A DNA stretch of 64,000 bases, from contig CM060893.1 in NCBI GenBank assembly GCA_030762935.1, positions 12,382,001 through 12,446,000 of the forward strand, written 5' to 3'. The notes beneath the pieces are model-generated. The model did not search any database, was not told the origin of the DNA, and was given only the letters and a program-made list of their open reading frames with translations. Source of the stretch: Hymenopus coronatus. Taxonomy: Eukaryota > Arthropoda > Insecta > Mantodea > Hymenopodidae. Below, in pieces: positions 14,701-26,700 of this stretch; position 1 is the stretch's first letter; every line of letters starts with the position of its first letter. The translations under genes and the position numbers were made by a program.

Positions 14701-17700
14701 TTATCCACGGTTTCATGTCCTAAAGGAAGAATTACTTTAATCACTTAAAAGAGATACAGCCTTTAGGAGATATGTACAGTGTTGGACGTTTCAAAAGTAA
14801 TGATGTAAAATATAGGGTTGAGTGGTAAAAAGAAGTAAAAAATCTCACGTGTTACACTCACAGGGCTTTCTCTAGTTACTCTATAAACAAACTTCTTACA
14901 AAATATTATTCTCCTTTCTACAGAATGCTAATCAAGTTAAACATTAGCAGAATGTTCTTATTACTTAGATGATGCGATTATCATGGCAAATCACTTCTTT
15001 GCTTGGCCAGGAGTAGAACAAAAGAAAAACGAACACTCCCGTCTGAGAAGAGTAGAAGTACTTTACAACTGAATAAAATAACAAGGAATATCTTGGAAAT
15101 GGTTACCTCGACAACAAAAACGTAGAGAACATAAATTATGTGTTTTGTGTAGTAGGTTTTTGTCTATCTCTTACAGTTTAGCAGTTAAGCAAAATTCATT
15201 CAGAATAAAGAGGTCTTCAGAGGCCATTCCCAGAAAATTCAAGATATGCATTTTATTTGGAATATTAACATCGTTAATATACAGGATTTTATTCAAAATC
15301 GTTAAAGTCATTTTTGAGAAAATCAAAACTTTCGATATTTTTTCCATGTAAAGGATAGTTTGGGGTGGGGGGATTTTTTGTGTCGCATCCGTGGACTATA
15401 ATTTAAATAACAAGTTTGGTAGACACACACACATACACAGACCTATTTCCAAAAATGCTGTTTTTGGATACAGGGGACTTTCAAAGAAAGAAAGAAAGAT
15501 CAAAAAGAAACTGAGACCAAAAAGAAACTAATGCTGATGATGCAATAGACCAATTTATTGTGAAACTAGTCCTTGGATTCCAAAAGATAAGTGAAGATTT
15601 GTTTTAATTATTAATTATAACATTAAAAAAAATATATATATATATCAATGTTCCCTTTAACATACCTCTGCAAGTACTTTGTGTGTTGCTTGTGCTGTTT
15701 GCATCATATATTCAGCTGCCTTCTTAAACTCTTGTCGGATTCGTGGAGGATAAAATATCTGAAATTTAACAAAAAAAACAAAAAAAAATAATAAGTTTTA
15801 TCATTATATACAACATACAGGCATAGGCAAATCCTACATTAAATACAGAAATGTGCAGTTTCATAATTTATTACAGAAATATTGCAAATTTCCTAAGCAG
15901 ATTATATGAAAGACAAAATCATATAGTTTTATCTGTTTTTTTCTTTTGTTTGCATTTGGTTTTCACTGTTTGCGCACTTGTATAGATAGTAGCAACTGAT
16001 CATTTTATACTGCAGTACAATAAAATAAATTTTTGTGTTACATTCACATGACTCTCCATTCGCTCTTCTAGAAACTATTCTAATGAAAACTTATTTTTCT
16101 ACCTACTTCTTATTAATCCACTTAAACTTCCAATTTACATTATGCATCTCATTATACGGTACAGTAACCAGATAAAGAGACAACCAAATTTTTAAAGAGC
16201 ATGTTATTATATGATGGCTTTACAACCCAATGCTCTTTCCCTGATCACAAAATGGAAAGAAAAACAGAATAACAACTTCCCATTTGAGAAAAATATAAAT
16301 ACAGTTGAACCTGATTTATGCGTATATCAAGGGAACGGGAAGATTACTTGTAACTCAGAATTACTTACAACTGAGATTTTGATAATGTATCATGCATATT
16401 AAAAAAAGGTAGTACAGTGGGCCTATATGTGCAAAATTTTACAAACAGCAAAGATACGTATGAAGAAAACATTATTTTGAATTTGGCCCTGCTTTAAAGA
16501 AATCAGTTAATTTAGCTTGTTGCACTTTTCTTGCACTAAGTGCATAAACCTCATTTTGCAAACTTATTAATGAATTTAAGAGTTTTTTCATTACCACTTT
16601 TAGCACTGATGTAACACCTACATACATTTATTGCTCTTAACACTTCACTCACCTTGGGTATTTCAAGATTTGAGTCTTCATCCACATTACTGTCAGTGTC
16701 GCTTGAAGCTGGTCCACCATGTTTTTGGCACACATCAGCAATAATCTCCTCATCCACACACAGCTAGATCGTCATTATAATGCACAAATGTATCGAAATT
16801 TGCACCCTCCGGTAGAGTTAGCTCATCTATAGGCTCATCACTACCAATATCATCACCATCATCAGAAACCAGATTTAATGAAGCAGTGTTTGATTGTGGG
16901 GGATGACATCTGCTTCCAGGCAGCCAAAATAAATCCCATGGCTTGTAGTAAGAAATTTATGGCAAGATTTTCATTTCCTGGATCGGTCAGGGTTATTAAA
17001 TGTTGAACCAGCATTTTTCTATAATGAACTTTGAAATTTGCAATGATGTCCAATTCAAGTGGCTGTAGACAACTGGTATAGTTAGGAGGGAAAAATTCCA
17101 CTCAAACATTTTCCAAAATTATTTGAGGTGGATGTGCTGAACATCGATCCATAAAAAGAAGGATCTTCTTCTGTTTCTTTTCATTTTAATGTCCAGTTTC
17201 TTTAACCACTGTTCAATTAAAATCACAGTCATCCAAGACTTCCTATTGGATTCATATTCACACCCTTAAAACACCTCAGATTCTTGGATTTTCCTATCAC
17301 AAGTTTGTCTGATCTGTCTGCATTGGTGGCAAGAAGAACTGTTACGTGAATTTTACTTTTCTTCCCTCCATGGCATGAGTCACCCTTTTCAGCTGTCTTG
17401 CTGGGAAGGAGCTTGTAGAATAGGCCAGTCTCGTAGATGTTTTGAGGCTGATAATCCCTTATAATTCCTGGTAGATCCTCTTTCTTCCAGTGTTGAACCA
17501 TGATGTCATGCATTCGACTTGCTTCAAATGATGATCTTTAAATCCTTGCAACCATCCTGATGAAGCCTTGAAATTATCCGTGATGTTCATCATTTTAGTT
17601 AAATCTATCACTTTTGCTTTCAGCATGTCGCCACTGATTGGTAGAGCTGCGGCCCGTTTCTGCTGGAACCAAGTGAAAAGTGCCATTTCCAAATCAACAT

Positions 17701-20700
17701 ATGTATCCCCCTTCCTGTTGACGGCTGCATTTTGTTGATTTGGCACCCAATTTTAAAAACTCATCCAAAATAACATTTTTGTTACTGATAACTGTATATA
17801 GCGTGGAGTAACAATTCCTAAGTCTGCAGCAATTTAGGTTTTGTGTGGATTAAGCTCCACCTCTCATATGAATTTCACTTTCTGATCTAGCATATAACAT
17901 TTGCTTTTTCTGTTCTCCATGGATGATTTTTAGCAACTGAGAACTGAAAGACAAACCACTGTTTAACAGTAAACGTATTATTGTCTTTTGTTTCCGAGAC
18001 CGAAAGCCACCCGCTCAGCTTGCGTCTTTGTCAACAGAGATAAGGAAAATACCCTCAAGTTTCTTTTAAGATAGTGTATGCTATATGCTCATTATAATTA
18101 TGTAAAGCGCAGTTGTATTTCACTGAAATTTAATACGTAAACAGCAAATTGCATATAAATGCATTACGTATAAATAAGGTTCTCTTAACAGGTTTTTAAA
18201 TTACGTTTTGCCACAACCTACGAAAATTTATGTATAAATGTGAATTACTTACAACTGGGTTATGTATAAATCAGGTTCAACTGTAAAAAATAAAAGAATC
18301 TGAGTTGGTTTTTGTAACACAAATGTCACTTATTTTTACTTACTGGGACCGGTTTTGGGAGCACTTGTTTCCATTTTCAGCTCTTAATTCTGAACTAAAT
18401 CTTTCTTCATTGGCGTCAACGATGGGGGTTGTGGTGTATCAACTGTGGAGGCATCTGTTACTGGATCTATGAACTTCCAGAGGTTGCTGTATGGTGGTAA
18501 ATCAAAATTCATGATATGGCTCTTTTTCTTCATGATGTAGATGTTCTCCCAGACATCTAATTCTGTGAGTTTATCTGCTGGTTTTAACAGTTTTATATTT
18601 GGTGTGTTTTCATGTCCTGATGTCCAAAAATGATAGGCAACTGCTGATTTTTCCATTTGCTTGTATTTTAGGTTTCTCATGTGTTCCTTTAATCTGGTCT
18701 CCTAACTTCTTTGTCCTTCCTATATACACCAGATTACAGTCTGAGCATTTAATTTCATAAATTCCTGGTTTTTGTCTGCAGGGATAGGATCTTTTAAATT
18801 TCTGCACAGCAGTTTCTGAATGCTGTAGTTGTTTTTTGGAGCTAAGGTGATGTTATCATTCCTGAAGATTTTTTAAAGTTTGTTGTGTGCTCAAGGATGA
18901 TAGGTGAATTTTCTGAACTAAGGTTGGTTACTGAGGTTCTGAAGGGCGGTTGTGTGTGTTATGCGGTTCAGTTTTTTGTATTTATATATTCTCTTGTCTA
19001 CTGCACTTTTTTGGAAGCCGTTGTTTATAGCTGTTTGGAGTATCTGTTGGTATTCATTATTCTCCATGGGAATGTGTACTAGTCTATATGTTAAATTGTT
19101 CAGGACTGCATATTTATATGTTGTGGGGTTGTAGTAGCTGTCAAACTTTATGTGGTTATCTGTATTAGTGGATTTTCTATGTATTCCAAATGTCAGGCTA
19201 TGTTTTTTGTACTTATTATTCTGATGTCTAGGAATGGTAGGACTCCTTCTTGTTCGGTTTCAATAGTGAACTGAATGGACTTGTTTTGTAAGTTAAGAAG
19301 TTTGAGTGCATCGTTTACGAGTTTTTCTGGAACTATGGCGATGACGTCATCCACATACCTATACCACTTTTTGTATATATGTGGGGATGCCTCAGTGATG
19401 TGTATTTCAAAATTACTCATGTATAGGTCAGCTAGGAATGGTGATAGAGGATTCCCCATTGCTAGTCCTATTGTTTGTTGGTAGCATTTATTCTTGAATG
19501 TGAAGTAATTCTGTTTTACACATAAATTGGTTAGCTGGACAAGATCTTTTTCCTCTTGCGCAGAAATTCACATTGCGAGCAGAAGAGAAACAGAGAAAGG
19601 AGAACGGAAATGTAACGATATGTCTTGTGTTTATTGGTAAATGTGGCGGCTTAGCTGTAACGACGATTATGGATATGATTTTCAGTTAAGACACATACCA
19701 TCTAAATCGAGTTTGAGTTTGTGCGTGCGATAGAACGTGATGATAGTGGCGGTGGCTGTAACGATGATTATAGATGCTATTTCCTATTAAGACATAATTT
19801 CACGTTGCGGGGGACAGAGCAGAAGAGGTATGTGTTTGACACATGAAGTGCCCTTTCTGCTTGACCATTGGCTTCTAATAAATTACAAGGAGCCACTGAA
19901 GTGCAAGTCCTGCTAACCCCGTCCCGTTAACAGCCAAATTTTGGTGCAAAATAAAACGCACGAAATATGACACATACATTGCGAACTTGACAGTAATACA
20001 TTCCATTTCCCACTGCCATATCCACTTGCTATTTCCCCATAAGGTATTTGGAAAACATATCTATGTCACGAATGCAAGATGACTCCCCAGTACTGAACAT
20101 TAATATTTTGGGAAAAAACATTGTCTTGTATTTGGATAAATACAGTAAATCCTCTACTTAATTACTACTCCATTTAGAGAAATTAGATTTCATCTTAACT
20201 GTGAAACATGTCAAAGGAATGTGTTGTTTAACTAAGTTATTCTTACCCATATTGGCAGTTCACCCTCCTCAAGCTGACGTGAACGATGTGGTACAAGAAA
20301 TAGGAAGGCAGGTTTCAGCGGCATGAAGTACATTGCAGTGTATGCAGATGGAAGGTGCACTGTGGCATCCAAAACAAGCTGCTGTTTTTCTTTTTCCAAA
20401 ATGTATGTTTGAACTATATGGCCAGCATTGCAGCATTTTCTTGTAACTATAAGCGTCAATAAGATCCAGTTATTTTTGTGCTGAAAAGTGGATAGCTGTG
20501 CGATTTCTCTCCCAACATAGGCATATCCAAGTAGATCCATTTTCCTGCCAGGGTCACTCTGAAACCATAAATATTACCTTAGGTCAGGGGTTCACAAAAC
20601 TTTTAGTAGCATGCCACTGTATTTAACCCAGGATATTAGACATAATAACAGCAAACAAATACATTCTGAAAAAATATCATTTGTTTTTCCAAGGGACAAG

Positions 20701-23700
20701 ATAAAAATTTCTCTATAATATAGATTAGATTTATTGTCAATTGCAGGAATACAAGAGTTCATGGTATGTTAAGTAAACAACAATGATAGGAACAATATCA
20801 AATACCTTCAATTAATTATAATCATATTTTGTTGCCTTCCATGGCTAGCATTTACCATGCTAGCCTCTAAAACCAAAGATAGCAGGTTAAAACCTGGTGG
20901 AAGATGATGTATTTTCTTGAACGCAAAAATCCTTGGCATGGCTTCCTTTGGAACGGAAGTAAAGCTAGTGGTCCTGTGTACTGTTTATTTGCATGTAAAA
21001 GAACCCCATACATTGAAAGAAGGTTCCTAGGAAAAGTTTCACCACTTTGCATCCGCAAGTCATGATTTCATCCAACAGATCATCTGTGGGCGACAAGCTG
21101 ATCCCTCGTCACCTTGCACATAATAGTGAACTACTCACAAGCTAGAAATTCAAATCCAATCATGGAAACATCATAATGATGCCAGTTGCTAGGCAAAGAA
21201 TTTGATTTTGTAAAATATTAAGTTTTTCTATATTTGCAGTTATTAGTATCTCTTCACAATATTTAAATGTTGGTTTAATATACATCTGTAAAGTTTGTGT
21301 AGTGCTTCCCCATTTCTTGCCTGCTAGTCTTTTAAATAGTGGTAATTTTTAACCCCATTTTTTTCATTATATTATCAATATGTTTTTTCCATTTTAATTT
21401 TGTATCAAAAACAATACCTAAATATTTGACTTCACGTGTTTCTGTGAGAGTTTTCCCATTTAGTTGAAGGGAAATATTTATTGGTTTCTTCCTTAGTATA
21501 AATAGTTGATAATTAAAATAATAACTGAAGCTTTCCTGGCGATGTATTAATTCAATAGTTATAAATAGTTTTCTACGAAGTCCGTGCCCATGTCTCAGTC
21601 ATCTTAAATGCCAGGCCATAATATCACGCGAACCAATCAGATGTTAGCTTCATTCCAGCTCTTATAAATACCAGTCTCCACAAGCTCAATCCATCAGTTC
21701 ACCCTGAAGACGAGGAAGATGCACTTCTTCGAAACGTTGGTATCAAGCCAAGTTTTTACTTTGAATTAGTTGATAATTGTTTTCTGTGTATTAATTTTCA
21801 TTAAATTATTAGATGTCCAATTCTGTAATGTTGTTAAGGATTGTTGTGCTTTATTTATTAATTGTTGATTTTGATTTTTCGCTTTAGAATTCCATTAGAC
21901 TACATCATCTGCAAACAATAAGACTTTTGATTGTATTTTTTTGTAATTGATATGGAATATCATTGATATAAATATTAAAGAGTGTAGTACTAAGGATACT
22001 GCCTTGAGGTATGCCTTAAGGCAGTATTTATACTAGCAGTATATTCTACCAATATTTATTAACTTTCAAGGAACATATGATTGTATTTGGAAATACAAAC
22101 TACTTGATAAACTTAAAGTTCTAAGGATCCAAAGCAAAATGAAGGTAAATGTGAATAAAACAAAATCTCTCGTGTTCCAACACCGTATTAACAGGTCAAA
22201 TAATGAAACTCTAAATGTAAAAATGCATGATGAAACTATTGAGCAGACAGAGAAAATAAAATTTATGTGAATAATTATAGATGAAAATGTGATTTTAAAT
22301 ACCTTGTTGAACATATATGCAAGAATATAAGTGCAAATCTATACCTATTGAAAAATCTAAAACGGTACCTAAACATTAATCAACTAAAGCTAGTTTACTA
22401 CGGATTAATTCACCCCAACCTACAATATGGAATCACGATCTAGGGCAGCACATGTATAACCAATATGAACAGAGTGTTAATCCTTCAGAAAAAAATGTGT
22501 AAGATGTATATGTAATGTAAATAATAGGAATCAAGTAGAAATATCTTTGTAAATGCAGACACATTGACTGCTATATCAATGAATGTATATAAAGTTTGTA
22601 GTAGGTAAGGAATACATGGTAAAGATGTAAGATAGCCATCAATATATCACTAGAATGCAAAAAACTACTATAAAGGCCACAGAAAAGGATCCCCTTACAA
22701 TGGGTAAAATGCTACAATAATCTGCCAAAGTAACTAAAAGCTCTAAGAGGTGATATGTTCCAAAGACAACTACGTACATTCTTAATCAATAAATGCTTAT
22801 ATAGACTGGATGAATTGCAGTGGCGGCTCGTGCCTAAAACAAGTAGCGTGCTGCACGGGGGAAAAAAAATGCATGCAACTCACCTAGTTTCGAAAAATGA
22901 AGTCCATACGCCGATGTTTCTTCATGCAGAATTTGTCCATCACTCTGACGTTGAAATCCCTGATATTTGTAACGAATTTCTTCTCTATGGATAGCATGGC
23001 CAGAGAGGTAAGGCGATCCTGACACATGGTGTTCCTCAGAAAGGTTTTTATCCTCTTCAAAGAGGAGAAACATCGTTCTGGTTCTGCAGTTGACATGGGA
23101 ATAGTCACAACAATTCTTAAAACCTTTGTCACTTCACTAAAAGTTTTTTGCAGATTATTTTTTAGTGTCAACTGCAAGAGTGGAAGAGCACCTTCTACTT
23201 TCCTGAATTCCGGATGCTCATATAAAATGCTAAGTTCGGTTCGGAGCTTGTTTTTGTCGAGATCTTTGTATCGATCACAGACAATGCCGAGTTCTGTTTC
23301 AGGAAAAACTTGAGAAAATAATTCAAAGTTTTTTGCATCCAATAGTTTTGCAGCATCAAGATGTTCTGTGGACTCAAAGCGGCTGTGTACCTCCGATATT
23401 ATTCGGTCACATACTTCCTTGGCATCTACTCCTAAGTTAGTTTCCCTACGACGTCTTTTTGTAACGTGGACGTTAGATGTCTGAATCTGGTGTGCTATAT
23501 CATCCGTTCTACTTCGCACGGCATCAATTGCTTTGGCAAAAGATTGGACTGCATTTTTTGCCTTCACTGCATCCATCTGTCTTGCTTGTAGCTGATTATA
23601 CAAAATGTCTACATGTGGCATTATTTTCTGAAAAAAAGCAAGCCAGAAATTAAATTCTCCATCCTCCAAATTATGCCGCAGGCCACGAGCTTCTTGCACT

Positions 23701-26700
23701 GTCCTATCTGATAAAGATTGTTCTAATTCGTCAAAACAATCGATCAGAGATTCTCTGTGTTCATATACGGTGTTAACAGTCCTAGACTTGAAATTCCATC
23801 TTGTTGCAGATCCTCGAGGAACTCTTCGAGCAACAGTTGCTTCCAATGCTGCTAAACGCTGTGGAGATCTTGAAAAAAATGCTGGAAAAGCTGAGAGACT
23901 GCAGAAGAATATTCTGGCGGACTGATTTTGAGAAGCTGCTTTCTCCATAACCAGATTTAATTGATGGGCGTAACAATGTACATACTGTGCGAGAGGATAG
24001 TGTTCTTTCACCTTGATCTGCACGCCTCCTGTGTTGCCGCTCATTACAGACGCACCGTCATAAGTCTGGGCGATGATTTTATGGCGATCATCCTTAAAAA
24101 GGGTGTCCACTTCTTTCAAAATACAACCGGCAATAGAATTAGCGGTCTGATCAGATGGATTAAAAAATCCCCAAAACCGTTCATAAATAAAGCCGTTCCT
24201 TTCATATCTAAAAATTAATGCCAACTGAATTTTTTCAGTGATATCAGTGGTTTCGTCTGCCATGATAGCAACATAGGCTGCCTCCTTCATTTCTCTTTCA
24301 ATTTCTTCGTGGCACACTTCCAACATGCAATCAAGTAGTTCATTCTGGATGGTCTTAGATAATCCTTTGAACACCTTATTGCTTTCGGTATGCTCTTTCA
24401 TCGCACTGTCTATACTGCCCAATAGATTTATAAGGCCTAAAAACACGCCGGGATTATCTGACGTTTCCGTCTCATCATGTCCACGCAAAGCAAGCTCAAA
24501 GGCCCCACAAAATTTGATGCAGTCTATTATCCTGGATAATATGTATCTATTTTTCTCAACCTGTTCATTATGTTTTTGTGTAGCATCTTGATATGCCCTG
24601 CTTAGCTGCGTTGCAATATTTACACCTCCAAGCATTGAGAAGTCAAGCGAGTTTTTCATATGCTTCTTGCTATTTGAATGTTTTTTTATATATTCATTAA
24701 CATGACCTAGATCTTTAACACCAGTCGTAGACCACGAATCTGTACTTCCAAACAAGAGGCAGGGAAAGCAAAAGAGCGCGTTTCTGATTTCACAACCACA
24801 GATCCAGTCACTGTTGTCATATATATTTGTGTTAAACTTTCTTGTGTAAATAGAATTTTTACTTCCTTTTGCTTTCTGTTCAATTTTTAGATTAGGAGTA
24901 GGTCGCCCTAAATTTTTTATCCTGGTCTTTTCATCTAACGATCGCCTGGAAAAGGGAGTTTTTAACAGCTCATCAACTATATTCATTATGTATGACTAAA
25001 GTTTTCTTACCTATGAAAGTAACACAAACCTACACTGAATGATACTGAAATATAATAAAGTGCGATCACAGTTGGAAATAAACTGAAAACTGACACTGAA
25101 TAACATTTACACAACAGAACACTTTGTTTCAATGTGATACACGTGGGCCTGTTAGATTTCACATTTGCGGAAGTAACACATTGCGCCAATATGAACTTAT
25201 GGTTACCAATGTTAACAAACAATATAACAAACAATGTTCTGTACGTTCCAATGTGAATAAGGTATGGAGATAATAGTCCTTTTATGGCTCAGTTTGTATC
25301 ACAAAGATATAATTAGTTATTATAACTAAAATAAAACGTTGTAATACGCTTTAATTAATTTCACTAAATTCTGATGTTTAGTGTGGCACTTAGGTGAGTG
25401 TGGCAGGGCTGTTTCGTCTGCTGCCAAAACGATTATAAGGAAAAGAACTAACACTCGTAGCGATTTCATTGATTCCGTGCTTTAGCCAAACGCAGCACGT
25501 AGCAGTGCGAAAACGATGGGACAGCGACCGTCAGGGGGGGTAAGAGGGGAAGGTTCTACGCAAGCGCAATATTCACCTACCGTGCTTGATCGCTTTGAGC
25601 ACGTGGATGCATTCCATTAGCTAAACTTGCGTGTTTACCTTGCTTCGAGAGTTCGTCATTGGCAGTGCTGCCTTTCTTATTACTACCATAATGTGTTATG
25701 TTTGTTACATGGTCCTTCAACATGTCTGTTATGTAATTTAGAAGAAAAAAAAGTAGCGTGCTGCAGCTCTTCAGCACGTAAGGACGAGCCGCCCCTGATG
25801 AATTGTAAATATTTTTTAAATACATATTTCATTTTAATGATGCTTAAAACTTGTACAAATCTATAGGCTAATAAAGATTGTTATTCTTATTGTTCTTCTT
25901 CTTCTTAATGTTGTTATTGTTTTTCTTCTTGCTGTTCTTGTGATGATGTTATTGTCGTTATTATTATTATTATTGTTGTTATTATTGCTGTTATTATTGT
26001 TGTTCTTGTTGATGATGTTATTGATTTTGTTGTTATTATTATTGTTATTATTGTTGTTCTTGTTGATGACGATGATGTTGATGATGATGTTATTGTTGTT
26101 ATTATTATCATTTCTTCTTCTTGTTATTATTGTTGTTATTGTTATTATTATTATTATCATCATCATCATCATCATCATCATTATTATTATTGTTTTATAG
26201 CTCCATATCTATCAGAAGGACTTAGGGTTTTCAACTGTGAAAGATTTGAAATTGGTTGGGTGGTTTTTGATACATACCCATGTGCCTACCCATCCACACA
26301 CACACTCACTCATGCACATATGCACGCACACACACAACCCCTGCAGCATGCACACATACACACATACGCACACATAAGAATTATTAAAATTGGTTGGGTG
26401 GTTTTGATACACGCACACATACAAGCATGTACAGTTCTGTCTTAATAGTATTAACAAATATAGATAATCATAGTTTGAAAACAGGGATTACGAGGTATCA
26501 AAGTAGATGTGTAATTATTTATTATTTTGCACAGCCTGGAATAGAACGTGGGTTAGTTTTAGGCCAGAGGTATAAATAATTTAAAGGGCTTCTTGCAAAG
26601 AAATAAAATTTGTTGTTACACATTCAATGATCCTTGTAATTTCGCTATGTAATATGTTGTGCAGTAATAAAGTTTGAATAAGACAGTGATACCTTAAGAG

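Noticed and set aside
23026..24591. Several open frames on the plus strand across the hAT
   Set aside because: They are antisense shadows of the 700-codon transposase, without family features.
25861..26200. Open frames of about 60-106 codons rich in Asn, Met, Ile or Leu
   Set aside because: Products of the trinucleotide microsatellite.
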